Below are positions 22,051 through 33,389 of a stretch of 64,000 nt of DNA, piece by piece. How positions within the stretch are numbered: position 1 is the first letter of the stretch; every line of letters starts with the position of its first letter. The notes beneath the pieces were generated by a model. That model ran no database searches and was not told the origin of the DNA. It worked only from the letters and a program-made list of their open reading frames with translations. Made by a program: the position numbers and the translations under genes. This DNA is from Adiantum capillus-veneris (lineage: Eukaryota; Streptophyta; Polypodiopsida; Polypodiales; Pteridaceae). The stretch is taken from NCBI GenBank assembly GCA_014529385.2, contig CM043953.1, positions 75,110,372 to 75,174,371 of the forward strand, written 5' to 3'.

Positions 22051-23518
22051 GAAGGGGTTTCAAGATGTTTTTATTGACGACATCCCTTGTGAGCTACCTC
22101 CTAAACGAGGTAATGATGACCATGCAATTGAACTTCTTCCAGGAAGTTCACCGCCTAATAAACCTCCTTATAGAGTTTCTCAAGCTCAACAAGAGGAGAT
22201 TATGCGGCAAGTGCATGAGTTAGTTGAGAAGGGTATGGTTAGGCCAAGCTCATCTCCATTTTGCTCACCTGTGCTATTAGTGCAAAAGAAAGACGGCACA
22301 TATCGTATGTGTGTCGACTATAGAGCACTAAATAGGATCACTATCAAGAATAGGTTTCCCATTCCACGGGTAGAAGACCTATTTGATAAGCTACAAGGAT
22401 CGACCTACTTCAGCAGGGTTGACCTAAAAAGTGGCTATCATCAAATAAGGATAGTTGATCAAGACATTGTAAAGACAGCATTTCGTACTACATTTGGTCT
22501 TTACGAATACATTGTCATGCCTTTTGGCTTGACCAATGCACCAGCCACATTCAACCGCTTGATGGAGAAGCTGTTCAGGCCTCATCGAACCTTCACTGGA
22601 GTGTTCTTTGATGATATTATCATCTACTCTAATTCATTGGAGGAACACAAGTAACACCTCCAGGTAATATTTCAAGTTTTAAGAGAGAATAAACTTTATG
22701 TTAATCGAAAGAAAAGTGAATTTTTCTTGCAAGAGATTCAGTATTTAGGTCACATTATCTCTCAAGATGGCATCCAAATGGATCCATCCAAGTTAGAGGT
22801 AATAAAAGGATGGCCTAAACCAAGGAATCTGCATGAACTAAGAAGCTTCATAGGTACGTGTGCATACTATAGACGCTTCATAGAAAAGTTCTCACAAATT
22901 GCGGGACCATTACATGACCTAACAAAGAAAAGTGTTAGGTATACATGGTCTGCTAAGGAGAACAATGCTTTCGAAAAGCTTAAAGAAAAGCTTATCTCTC
23001 AACCTGTGCTTACACTACCGGATCTCTCAAAACCATTTGAGGTCCAATGCGATGCTTGTGGTGATTGCCTTGGAGCTGTTTTGCTCCAAGAAGGGCACGC
23101 CATAGGCTATGAGAGTCGAAGGCTCGACCTTGTTGAGCAAGCTCTAGGCATATACGAAAAAAAACTCATTGCAGTTCTACATGCCTTAGACTCATGGAAG
23201 CACTATTTATTGGGGACTCCTTTCATTTTGCGAACGGATCACCAAAGTCTTAAGTACTTCATGACACAGACCAAGCTCTCCAACAAACAAATGAGGTGGG
23301 CAAATTTCCTTTCGCAATTTCATTTTCATATTGCTCACATTGCAGGCAAGCATAATCAAGTAGCCGATGCACCCTCAAGACGGCCGAGAGTGAATGCGGT
23401 TTCCATAGCAACTCACAATGATCTATCTTCAATGATAGATGAGTATGCTATTGATCTCGATTTTAGAGATGTGATTTCAGCCCTTGCATTAGGGAAGAAA
23501 GAAGAACCATTTACTTTA
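22051..23518 (+). pseudogene. Chromovirus B reverse transcriptase and RNase H
   Basis: Starts within pol at [20 protein letters not shown] motifs follow: [65 protein letters not shown] and the catalytic FFDDIIIYS. One TAA at about 22653 (EEHK*HLQVIFQVL) is the only stop before the connection (LGHIISQDGIQMDPSKLE). RNase H shows VQCDACGDCLGAVLLQ, SRRLDLVEQALGIYEKKL and LRTDHQSLKYFMTQ. The frame runs into KKEEPFTL, where LINE-c interrupts it; the next residues, QDGYLLYGNRLCV, resume at 29232. RT and RNase H would copy the element's RNA to DNA. Confidence 0.93.
23502..23518 (+). repeat. LINE-c target-site duplication, left copy
   Basis: AAGAACCATTTACTTTA, identical to 29215-29231. Removing LINE-c plus one copy restores the chromovirus B reading frame from RNase H into integrase. 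Confidence 0.95.
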
Positions 23519-23724
23519 TCTCGGTAAGCCATGACTTGACGAACAGGCTCGCTGCTGCTCGCACCTCTCCCCCCTTGCGCCATCGCCCTCCCTCACTCCC
23601 TCGCGCTGCTCTCCCGCTTGTCCACCTCGCGCTGCCCCCTTCCCCTCGCGCTACCCCTGCTGCTGTCCGCTGCACTGGCAGCCCGCAGCTGCCCGCTGCC
23701 CAGCTCAGCCAGCTCTCCCTGCCG

Positions 23725-23760
<36 letters not shown>
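23725..23760 (+). repeat. 36-nt poly(C) tract in LINE-c 5' region
   Basis: Uninterrupted run of 36 C upstream of ORF1. Comparable G runs (on the plus strand) occur in the same region of LINE-a at about 3041-3050 and 3161-3176. Its length may be uncertain because such runs are hard to sequence. Confidence 0.9.
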
Positions 23761-23762
<2 letters not shown>

Positions 23763-24003
23763 GCGCTGCCCCCCGTTGCTGCGTGCTGCCCAGCCAGCCC
23801 GAAGCAGTTCCCGCAGTCAACCACGCCAGCCCGCCCCCTCCCACTGTCCGCCCCCCTCGCTTGCTTTTTACCGTTAGCCTTCTCCCTCTCCATTCTTGCT
23901 TGACGGGTGTCGCCAGCACCATTGACGTGCTCGGTCCAGCAGGTCTTCCCCCCCTTTTTTCGTCGACGATCCTCCGCCTTTTCTTTACCAGTAACAGACA
24001 CAA

Positions 24004-25569
24004 ATGGTGGCTCATGCTCCACAGCAGAGGGACTCCAATGAAGCCCCCTCGCCCGACCCCGCTGAGCCCACCATTCGACTTGCTCTTACGCAGGCAAGTA
24101 CCTTCCACTTCTCTCCAGGATTGGCTCCGCCATCGGAACTGTCCTGGAGACACCTCGTACGGCAGCATCAGTAGCTGCCAAGGCGGCTGGCATCCCTTCA
24201 GTTCGAGTTTTGGTCAGAGATACCCACACGCTCCCGAAGGTCATCCTTCTGCCTCGGGTGAGTGGGGGTTGGTTTAGACAGAGTGTGGAGTACTCGGGTC
24301 TCCCGAACCAGTGCTTCATTTACAGACAGATGGGCCACCTAGCGAAGGCCTGTCCACGGAGGAGACCACGACCCGCACCCCAGCCTCAGCCTCAGCCCCA
24401 GCCTGCCAAGGCTGGGCCGCAGCCACAGCCAGCGACACAGAGCACAGATTCAGCCCCACCCTCCGAGCCTGGGGCTCCAGCGGAGGAGGGGTGGCAGCAG
24501 GCCCGTGACCGTCGACGCCAGGGGCCATAGCGACAGCCTGGCACTCAGAGTGGCCCCCAGGTCCCTACTCAGCAGCAGTGGGTTCCCACGGGGAACCGCT
24601 TTGGTCCTCTTGAGCAGGAGGAGCCCCCTACGCCAGCCACCACCTCCGCTTCACCCTCGCCAGCCGCTCCGCCTTCCGATCTCCCCTCCTCCTCCTCATG
24701 CCCTCCCCCGCCCTCTGCTACCGCTCACTCCCCACCTCGCCCCCCCCATGTCTCTGCCGCCCCACCCCGCTTCTCCTCTCCCCCGCCCCCCCCCAGCCCC
24801 TTCTCCCCCTCCTCCTGCTTCAATACCACAGTCGGCTCAGGAGACTGGACCCTTGCCGGCGGCCAGGAGATCTCTTGGCAGCGCCTTCGCCACGAGTCGC
24901 CTAGCGAGAGAGGGTCAGCCCTTCATGCGGCCCCCACTGCAGATTCAGACTTCTCCTCTTGCAGCTATCCCTCGTGGTTTGACGAGCTTTGACCTCCGAC
25001 GCCGCTGGGATTTCTTCGATTACGGGTTTACTCGTTTTCTTGGCGATTCCGCAGCAAACCACGAGGCAGCCTGCTTCAGAGTCCACGCTTTGTTCCTCGC
25101 CGCTAGGGGGACAGAGGCCTTGGACTCAGCAGTTGGTTTCTCCTTCCCCCTATGTGGCAGGACTGAGACAGAGTGGTCCCTCGACTCAGTGGTGGGATGG
25201 TTGCATACACAGGTTCTCGAGTTCTCTCACCACATGGGAGAACTTGGCATTACTGATTTGCTGCAGACTTTGTGGCCACTGGCCAAGTTTGCGGTGACAC
25301 CCCCAGATTCTGCAGGATGTAGACACATTGTGGTGTACTTTTTTGTTGATACGCAGTGTTTGCCTTGCTATGTATTCATTCATGAGGACTCCTGGACAGA
25401 GGAGGTTGCTTTACGCACGGCTCGCTCTACTTGGGCTTGGACCAGGCACTCACTGCAGTCTCGCCTATCTAGAGGACTCTCGGATGCGGATTACTCCCCA
25501 TCCAAGCCTGCTTTGAAGATAGCTCGTCTTGCTGCTGCGGCAGCATCTGTTCTCTCTCGCTCCCCATGA
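24004..25569 (+). pseudogene. LINE-c ORF1, internally deleted
   Basis: Begins at ATG 24004 with a start like that of LINE-b (SNEAPSPDPAEPTIRLAL). At about 24090 it jumps from the N-terminal residues straight to the segment before the knuckle, losing roughly the first 100 residues of the DUF4283-like domain. The frame then gives SVRVLVRDTHTLPKVILLP, GGWFRQSVEYSGLPNQCF and the knuckle CFIYRQMGHLAKACP, with the second Cys replaced by Tyr. The C-terminal domain (24505-25569) is open for 354 codons: RRRWDFFDYGFTRFLGDSA, FSHHMGELGITDLLQTLWP, LPCYVFIHEDSWTEEVA. Its stop overlaps the ORF2 start as ATGA at 25566. Confidence 0.88.
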
Positions 25570-28500
25570 GGATCGTCTCGTGGAACGTGCAGGGACTAGG
25601 TGGGCCCCAGTTTCAGCGACAGCGGGGCCGATTGCGTCAGGAGCTTCAGCGTTGCCTTGTGGGAGGAGAGATTGATCTCCTTATGCTTCAGGAGCACCAT
25701 TTGTCTGAGAGCCGCATTCGGCGATGTGGTCAGATTTTGCGTGGACGCTATGATACCTTTTGGTCAGCTGCTTTTGGACCTGGAGGCATCCAGGGTGGGG
25801 TGTGTATGACTATTGCGGACTCATTACAGCAGGCCATTGTGGGCAGAGGGATTATTGTACCAGGCAGGGCTCAGTGGATTACTATGCAGGTTCAAGGTAG
25901 CCTTGTGGGTTTCCTGAACATCTATGCGCCCAATGTGGCGAGTGCTCGTGCAGAGTTTTGGTCACAGATTGTTGAGTCTTTGCCACAGGTTGACCAGTGG
26001 TGTGTAGGAGGGGACTTCAACATGTTGGAGGACCCTTCTGACAGGATCGGAGGCAGCCATGCTACTTTGCATGGAGTCGAGTTAGCAGCTTGGGAGAGGT
26101 TTTGTATGACGTTGAGGGTCTCGGATACATGGCAGCATTCTGGCTTTGTGAGGCCTCCAGAGAGTCTTGCCTTCTCTAGATCGGACCGCAGAGTGGGAGG
26201 AGTGAATCTATCGCGCATAGATCGCTTCTACACTAGTGACCACTTCAGTGACTTGGGGGGATCAGTGGGCATCCTGGCAGGGACATCCTTCTCGGACCAT
26301 CCACCAGTGATCCTCACAGTGGCAGATAGGCAGAGGAGTGGGAGCACGATGCTTCGCATCCCAGAGCGGGTCTTGTTGGACTCAGCACTCCGAGAGAGGG
26401 TCGAGGCTCTATGGACAGAGGGCATGGACAGCCAGGCTCCACCTGCAGACAGAGTGGCCTCAGGCCTAGCTCAGCTTAGCCACTTCTTTCTCCAGGAGTC
26501 TTTGGCTCGACGGGCTGCAGCGAGAGTGGAGGAGCAACGTCTCAGACGAGGCATTGCTTCACTACAGAGGATGCAGGAGCAGCATCCAGACAGTCCATGG
26601 TTGGAGGAGCAGCTACAGCAGGCTCGACAGGAGCTTGCTTGCACAGAGGAGAGGTGCCATGAGTTTGCCTTCCACCGACAGGCATCTCAGTGGACTCAGG
26701 TGGGTGACAGAGTGACAGGTGTTTTTTTTGAGACAGTGGGACCTCGGCACTCGCATGCCAAGGTCAATCAGTTGAGGAGACCCGATGGGTCAGTTGTTTG
26801 TGAGCCAGAGGATATGCGTGCGTGCAGTTGCTTCTGGACGCTGAGTTTGCCGACGACTCAACCTTGTACTTAGAGGGCCAAGAGGCCAATTTACACAGAT
26901 GTGGGCAGGCCTTGGAGACCTTCTGCTATGCATCGGGCGCACTGATCAACTGGAGAAAGACAGTGGCTTTCTCAGTTGGTAGTGCTCCTACGCCAGATTG
27001 GATGCCAGGAGAGGGTTTCAGGTGGATTCCTCCAGGGACTGCAGTTCGGTACTTGGGTTGTCAGGTTGGTTTGGATTTGTCCCCCGAGCAGCAGATTGCT
27101 CCTCTTCTCCTGTCCATCAGGAGAAAGCTATTACATAATACATTGGAGCTCAGCACGACTTTCGCTGGCTGGTAGAGTAGTAGTTGCCAACCAGGTGTTG
27201 TTGGCGACTATGTGGTACATCACTTCTTGCTGGATCTTCTCGAGTTCTTGCATCAGCCAGGTAGAGAGGTTGATCAGGAACTTCCTTTGGTCTGGTCGCG
27301 ACACTCAGATTGCCCGAGCCAAGGTGGCTTGGTCGGTCATCACACTTCCTTGTTCTCAGGGAGGGCTTGGGATCATTGATCCAGCACAGCAGAGCAGAGC
27401 CCTTCTTGGGAAGTTCGTCGTCAGAGGACTTCTTCCAGGCGAGGAGCCCTGGAAGGAGTTCTTGTTGCAAAGGCTTCGTGCCAGGGTGCCTCAGTCAGGA
27501 GGCCCTTGGCAACCTTCGACCAGATGGATCTTTACAGAGTTGCGCCGAGTTGGTTTGAGCAGGAGACTGGAGGACCGATTCACTGTGAGTTTGCTTCGTT
27601 CTTGGGAGCTATTGCGGCGTGGCCTAGAGCAGCGGCAGCCGACGTGCACGGAGGAGCGCCTACGGCAGCCCCTCGTCTGGAACCCCATGGTTAGCACTCA
27701 GAGAGGCCACTTGGTTGGGAGTAGGCCTCATGTTTCTTGGGGTCCCATGGCAGCAGGTCCAGCGCGCTCTCTAGGTGACTGGCTAGAGTTCACAGGTTTG
27801 TCAGAGGAGGTGCAGGTTGTCCAGCTACAGGGCATGAGAGGGGTTCAGAGCATGTGTCAGGACATCTCAGAGTCAGTTCCAGCTGATTGGCTCACGCCTC
27901 TCGAGCCAGTAGCACCCCGGTGGATGGGAGCCTTCACACGACTAGAGGTTCTCATTTCAGTCAGGGCTTGCTCAGAGACTGTCCCAGCCCTGTTCTTCGA
28001 GCTTTAGGGTGGGGGACGATTACAGAGAGTTGCAGTAGAGGCCCCGCAGGTAGCAGAGTGTTGTTTCCAGAGGATCCGAGTTGTGGGCATCTGTGGGAGG
28101 ACTTGCGTCATAGACCCTGACCCAGCAGCTCTTGAGACAGGACACTGGAGGCTATGGGCTTGGGAGTGCTGTCCACTGGCACGAGTACAGTGGGATCCTG
28201 GTGAGTGGCTATGGAGGGACCCATTCTCTTCTGCAGACCGCCCAGGAGTTCCTTTCTTTCAGTACACTGTTCGGCTTGGACGTCATATACTTGCAGCACA
28301 GAGAAAGGCCCGCCCCGCTGCAGCACGTCATTGGCAGGAGGAGGGTCTCACAGTGCAATTCTTGGCAGCTTTTTGGCAGAGGCTGTGGGACTCCAGACAG
28401 CCGAGGCGCGTCACCTTGTTCCAGTGGTTGGTTGCACACAGAGCCACAGCAGTAGGGAGCTGGCTTGTACATAGTGGTCTCTCGGCCGCATGTACAACCT

Positions 28501-29066
28501 GTGACCAATTGGTGGAGAGTCAGCGACACTGTCTTTGGGACTGCCCCTCGGCCCAGCAAGTGTGGCTACGAGTTCTTCGGCTGAAGCCTGCCCTCTCCAC
28601 AGCTCGACAGTACACTTGGGGGGCGGCGGCTTGGTCCACCCTCACGGGCCCGGCACTTCTGTTTGAGCTATCTTCCACCAGCAAGATGATAGTGATACAG
28701 GGGGGTCGACCTACACTCCAGCCTGCTACAGACCTTACTCCACAGGAGTGGAGCAATGAGAGAGCGGAGTGTTGGGAGCTCATCAGCGGCCTAGCTCTCT
28801 GGTTCATCTGGCGGGCCCGTTGTTTCCACATCTTTGAGGCTCGCCCTGTACCACCAGCGGAGACTGTTCGTGACTTTTGGCTAGAGCTGATCCACACTCT
28901 CAGAGGACAGCTTGAGGGACTACAGGGCAGCTCCGACCGCATGCGGGAGCACCGCGAGGCTTTCCTTCGTCTCTGGCGCCCTGGGCCGTTTTACTCCATG
29001 GTCCAGGGGGTGCTCAGATGGCACTATTGTCCACCTGTGTGGCTTTTCCCTCCTCCCATCTCTTGA
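25566..29066 (+). pseudogene. LINE-c ORF2: intact endonuclease, deleted RT core, 3' zinc-finger part
   Basis: The ATG at 25566 opens a 435-codon frame with the whole endonuclease: MRIVSWNVQGLGGP, LLMLQEHHLSESRI, CVGGDFNMLEDPSDRIGG, LSRIDRFYTSDHFSD, TSFSDHPPVI. It then has the coiled linker (QRLRRGIASLQRMQEQHPDS) up to about 26818. There it joins directly to DAEFADDSTLYLEGQEANL, so the RT fingers and most of the palm are missing; compare LINE-b, which has LDFEKAYDRVDW. Thumb and C-terminal parts follow with shifts (QVERLIRNFLWSGRD; CTTCDQLVESQRHCLWDCP, a zinc-finger-RVT-like motif). It is an EN-only remnant that cannot reverse transcribe. Confidence 0.9.
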
Positions 29067-29214
29067 TTTAGCCCCATTGTATATATGCTGTTTTTTTTTC
29101 ATTGGGAGAGTCTCTCCATCATGTTTGTTGTAGCCCTCTCTTGCAGAGGTGGATGTAGCCCTATGGGCAGCTTTCATTAACTAATAGAAGGATCTTTTTC
29201 TCGAAAAAAAAAAA

Positions 29215-29231
29215 AAGAACCATTTACTTTA
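29215..29231 (+). repeat. LINE-c target-site duplication, right copy
   Basis: AAGAACCATTTACTTTA immediately after the LINE-c poly(A). It is identical to 23502-23518. Confidence 0.95.
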
Positions 29232-30577
29232 CAAGATGGTTATCTTCTCTATGGCAATAGACTATGCGTTACTAACTCACTACGTGAGAAAGTAATGTAT
29301 GAATCTCATGCTCCACCTTATGCGGGGCATAGAGGGATTCAGTCTACCTTAAAGGGAATTGAAACATATTTCTATTGGCCTACCATGAAAGTGAACATAC
29401 AAGAGTATGTTTCCAAATGTGTGGTATGTCAAAAGACAAAATTTGATAGAGGGAAGCAACCTGGATTGCTTCAACCCTTGCCAATCCCTAATCCATGGAT
29501 TTTATCTTTGGATTGCCTAAGTCTATCCATGGGAATACGGGAATATGGACGATAGTAGACAGGTTCAGTAAACAAGCTCATTTTATACCTGTCAAAAAGA
29601 CTATCAAAGCCCATCAAATGGCAACCCTCTTCATTTCACAAATTTTCAAATACCATGGCTTGCCAATGTCCATAGTGTCGGATAGAGATCCTAGAATGAC
29701 CAGTAATTTCTGGAAGGGTCTCTTTGAGAATTTAGGGACAAGGCTAAATTTCTCTTCGGCCTATCATCCACAAACGGATGGCCAAAGTGAAATAGCTAAC
29801 CTAACAATTCTCGATCTACTAAAAGCCTATGTAACGGAAGTAGATCAAAGATCCCAATGGGAGAAGTACTTACCCTTAGTGGAGTATGCTTACAATAACA
29901 CTGTACATACTTCCACGGGGAGAGCACCTTTCGAGGTAATTGAGGGAAGATCAAAAAGTCCCTTGCTACTTAAGGTACATGGGAAGATCTTCGCTGCAGA
30001 TGAGTATAGCCGAGACCTACAAGAATCTTTCCAAAAGATTAAGGATGCTATCTCTATCTCACAGCAAAGGCAAAAGGCTGTTGCTGACAAGCACAGAAGA
30101 GCCCAAGCCTTTAAAGAAAACGATTGGGTCTTGTTAAAGTTTCCCAAGGCTCGATTAAGGCACACGACGGGCAAGAATCCTACGGGCCACCAAAAGTACT
30201 ATGCTAAACTAGCAAAAAGGTACTATGGTCCCTTCCAGATTCTTAGGCCAATCAATGACATGGCCTATCAACTTAAGTTGCCCAATCATTGGCTCATACA
30301 CAATGCTTTTCATGTGAGCCTATTAAAGCCTTACAAAGGAGAGCCACCTCAAGAACCAACTATTGAAGACCCACCGGAGATCGAGCACCAAGAAGAGGTG
30401 CTGCAACCCGAGTCCATTCTCCGACATGAAGACAAAGTACTAAGAGGCGGTAAGACTATCCGACGATATCTTATTAAGTTTTAGAATTCTCCTTTTGAAG
30501 ATGCTAGATAGATGCAAGGCATACAATTAAAGGATAACCTAAACCTTGTCAATGCTTACAATGCTTCCCAAGAGTAA
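29232..30577 (+). pseudogene. Chromovirus B integrase with chromodomain
   Basis: HHCC zinc-binding region (ESHAPPYAGHRGIQSTLKGI ... CVVCQKTKFDRG). A frameshift at about 29495 leads into the core: TIVDRFSKQAHFIPVKK (first Asp), SIVSDRDPRMTSNFWKGLF (second Asp), AYHPQTDGQSEIANL (Glu). The C-terminal module reads GPFQILRPINDMAYQLKLP and HNAFHVSLLKPYKGEPP. A chromodomain follows (ESILRHEDKVLRGGKTIRRY) and is broken by a TAG at 30482 and a second TAG before MQGIQLKDNLN, then ends naturally at 30577. The enzyme would insert the element's cDNA and the chromodomain would guide it. Confidence 0.92.
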
Positions 30578-30933
30578 GCAAATGTACAAAATGTTAAAAA
30601 TGAACAAAATTTTTGTCTTATAAGACTCTCTTTTTCTTTATTTGTGCACAAAAATGAAGTAGTATCCATGCTTAGATCAAGTTTGCGGAGACGACGTCTC
30701 CCAAACACCAAGTAGAGCTTGTCACTCTACTATGGAAGATTGATAGGACTAATGTGCAGACATGCTTGCGGTAGCCTCAGGCTCTCAAGCGCCAAATGGA
30801 CTAGTCATCCATTGTGGAATGATGTCGTAGGGTTACATAGGGATCCTCTACCCGCTAAGAAAAGGACTCATGAACATGCTTTATCTTCTCTACACCATAG
30901 TCGAGGACGACTATGATTTCAAGAGAGAGGTAA
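30578..30933 (+). other. Chromovirus B 3' untranslated region with polypurine tract
   Basis: Non-coding. It ends in AAGAGAGAGGTAA at about 30921-30933, a plausible polypurine tract just before the proposed LTR start. Confidence 0.6.
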
Positions 30934-32490
30934 TGTCATAATAATCAATATCTAATTCTCCTAAATGATTTTCTCATATTAAACTGATCATTTAATGTGG
31001 GGAAGGCCAGGGGAGAAAAAGCTAGAATATTGGTTAAGCTAGCAGACCGGCCACAGTAGGGATCCAAAGGAGGGAAAATAGGGATCCAAAGGGGGGGCCA
31101 TCTGCAAAAGAGCCATGTGCAACAATGGGCTAAAAAGACCCTAAGGTTCAGCCCATTAAGACTTCCAAAATGCTAAGGTTCCAAAATTCAAAGGTTGTGT
31201 CCAAAGGTCAACCCTAGGGAAAATTGGATGCTTTGTGTGTGCCCTAAAAGTCTTTGCACATCCCTACATGGGAGGGGGCGATCCCTAAAGGTAGGGGATG
31301 AGAGAGAAAGCTACACACACACACACACAGGCTCCCTTTACACAAAGGGAATGAGGGACACATGTCAGCTCCCTAGGCCAGATGCCCACAAGGTGTGCCC
31401 AATTTCTATTGGATGACCCTTGAAGTGGACCAATGAAAATTAAGCTAGAGTAAATCTAGTTTAATTAATTTAAAAACGTTTAATAAAAGAAACCAATGAG
31501 AATTAAGTCTCCTAGAAGACTATTGGGTAGTCTCCCAAGGGGTCCAATGAGCATTCAGGAGCCCCATGGCTTGCCTCATTCCTATTGGCCAGGAGGCAAA
31601 GGGGTCCAATGAGAGTTTAGTTTAATTATTTAATTACCTAAAGCTCACACAATAGGGGAAAGGGGGACACATGTCAGAAGGCTATCACATATGCTGCTTA
31701 ATTGTAATTGGCTTGACTTGGGGAGGGCCATTGAGGCTTCAGGAAGAGCATTTAGCAAGAGGGCTCGCCCAAGAGAGAGAGGGGGCTGATTTTTGCAAGG
31801 TATTATCACACACACACTCACACAAGCTCATGTGTGAAGAAAGAGAAGACTATCTCTTCCCAAGCTTTAATGGAGAACTCATCACCTACTCCAAGCTTGT
31901 GAGATAGAAGCCTACATCAACACTCTCTTGGCATGTGGATGCAAATCCAACCAAGAGCCAAGCTTCAATGCATGCTCATCTCCTCTACCAAGCTAATTAC
32001 TAAGCTAAGCTATGCTACATATGAGTGATTATGTGAGGAGATGTACATCTTTCTCGTAAGATACTCCTTCCTCTCAATCTACTCTCATACCCTGCTAGCT
32101 CTCACCATCTTCGAAGGTATGTGAGGTCTTGGGTCTGAGAACGGGGATAATTCAAGTTGTGTTTGTTAAGTGTTTTGCTTAGTGCATGAAGTTTCCATCT
32201 TCATTGCACTAGCTAGTCTTGAAGGAACACAAAGAATTGTATTGTACAATGTCTCTCTTGATGGGAGAAACCATAATACAAAGCCTTTTGGAGGGGGGAC
32301 CGGCTCCATGAAAATCCGGTCCTCAACTGTTGTCAATAGCTTAATTGCTCTCTCTTTTGAAAGTATTGTCGATGCTATCTAACTAGGTGTTATGCTTTTT
32401 GTTGCTCTCTCCACCCAAGCACTCTTGTAATTCTCATTAGGAATCTACTCTAATGAAATGCCCACTATGTTCATGCTAATTTCCGCTACA
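30934..32490 (+). repeat. Chromovirus B 3' LTR (proposed)
   Basis: About 1.56 kb running from TGTCATAATAATC, just after a polypurine-like tract, to ...TTTCCGCTACA. No second LTR copy is in the window, so both edges are inferred from the TG...CA ends, the purine tract upstream and the switch to copia coding sequence downstream. It contains an (AC)n run at 31313-31329 and repeated 'CCAATGAGAATTAAG'-like phrases at about 31430-31625. No gene is seen within it. Confidence 0.6.
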
Positions 32491-33065
32491 CATAAGTTAT
32501 TAGGCCATTAAATGTTACATTGCATTGGGATGCAGTGAAGTCCATTATGAGGTACTTGAAAGGGACTAAAAACAAATGCCGCTGCTATGGTAAAGGACCA
32601 TTGGAGTTGAAGGGATTTTGTGACTCTGACATGGCTGGTGATGTGGATACACGGAAATCCAGAAGTGGCTATGTGTTTACTCTTGCAGGAGGTGCTGTTT
32701 CATGGTGTTCTAGATTGCAAAAGATCGTTGCATTGTCTACTACAGAAGCTGAATATATTTCAGCCACTAAGGCTTCCAAAGAAGCCATTTGGTTAGCACG
32801 TCTATGCAGCGAGTTTGGTTTTCCTGACAAGGCACCTATGCTTGGTTGTGATAGCCAGAGTGCCATATGCCTGGCAAAGAATGCCATGTTTCATGCACGC
32901 ACAAAGCATATTGATGTGCGGTATCACTTCATTCGAGAAGTGCTTGAGGATGGCCTTACCACATTGGTTAAGGTCCATGCATCACAAATTCTAGCAGATA
33001 CTCTCACTAAGTGCTTACACAAAGCACAACATCAGCTATGCATACAGATGGTGGGAGTCACGTAG
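32491..33065 (+). pseudogene. Ty1/copia RNase H fragment (copia-D)
   Basis: A 5'-truncated copia pol tail. From HWDAVKSIMRYLKGT the frame is open to its natural stop at 33065. RNase H motifs: FCDSDMAGDVDTRKSRSGY (DSD), SRLQKIVALSTTEAEYIS (TEAE), LGCDSQSAICLAKN, HARTKHIDVRYHFIREV and the terminal ADTLTKCLHKAQH. It is a different copia family from copia-1 and -2. RNase H removes the RNA strand during cDNA synthesis. The 5' side abuts the proposed LTR of chromovirus B, which may have inserted here. It is well preserved, with no internal stop in 180 codons. Confidence 0.92.
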
Positions 33066-33089
33066 CTTAAAGGCGCCATTTATGCCTTT

Positions 33090-33340
33090 AAGTGGGAGGT
33101 TGTTGGGTTAAAGCCCAAATGACCCCTTTTATAAACAATTTTAAATGACTAACCTTTGTGAACTTGGCCACTAACTTAAAAATGGTCCTATACTTTTAAT
33201 AAAGGGAATGTGAGCCCAATTTTCTCACTCACTTATTCCCCTCACAATATCGTGTAGCTCTCTCTCTCTCTCCTTCTTCATTTTCTAGCGCCCCATCTCT
33301 ACAGAAGACTGCCTTCTCTCCAAGCCTCAAGCCCTGCACT
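33090..33340 (+). repeat. copia-D polypurine tract and 3' LTR (partial)
   Basis: AAGTGGGAGGT at 33090-33100 is directly followed by TGTTGGGTTAAAGCCC, the expected polypurine tract and LTR start of a plant copia element. The LTR contains a TATA-like 'TTTTAATAAAG' and a short CT run at 33258-33272. Its 3' edge is not defined, and the sequence turns into unrelated gypsy relics by about 33390. Confidence 0.75.
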
Positions 33341-33389
33341 TCTCCTCATGCTCTATCACTTGCACATACTATTGCGCGCTCATCAAAAT

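Larger units (their letters stand above)
23519..29214 (+). mobile_element. LINE-c, L1-type LINE inside chromovirus B
   Basis: Complete at both ends but internally deleted. It has a 5' UTR (family start motif at 23548; the 29 nt before it are extra), a 36-nt C run, ORF1, ORF2, a 3' UTR ending GGATCTTTTTCTCG, and poly(A) at 29204-29214. It is flanked by the 17-bp duplication AAGAACCATTTACTTTA. ORF1 lacks much of its N-terminal domain and ORF2 lacks the RT core. It inserted between the RNase H and integrase domains of chromovirus B, so it is younger than that element. Confidence 0.95.
22051..32490 (+). mobile_element. Chromovirus B, 5'-truncated Ty3/gypsy element split by LINE-c
   Basis: Plus-strand gypsy element in which the 5' LTR, gag and protease are missing; it starts abruptly within pol next to the truncated LTR of element A. 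RT and RNase H occupy 22051-23518, LINE-c is inserted at 23519-29214, and integrase plus chromodomain run from 29232 to 30577. The candidate 3' LTR spans 30934-32490. Its pol is a different family from element A (for example [21 protein letters not shown] against APILFIRKKDGSSHLCVDYRAL). Only a few stops interrupt pol, so it is younger or better preserved than A. Confidence 0.9.

Noticed and set aside
23536-24277. Long proline- and glycine-rich frames on both strands around the C run
   Set aside because: They arise from GC-rich homopolymer sequence in the LINE-c 5' region; no conserved counterpart in other copies.
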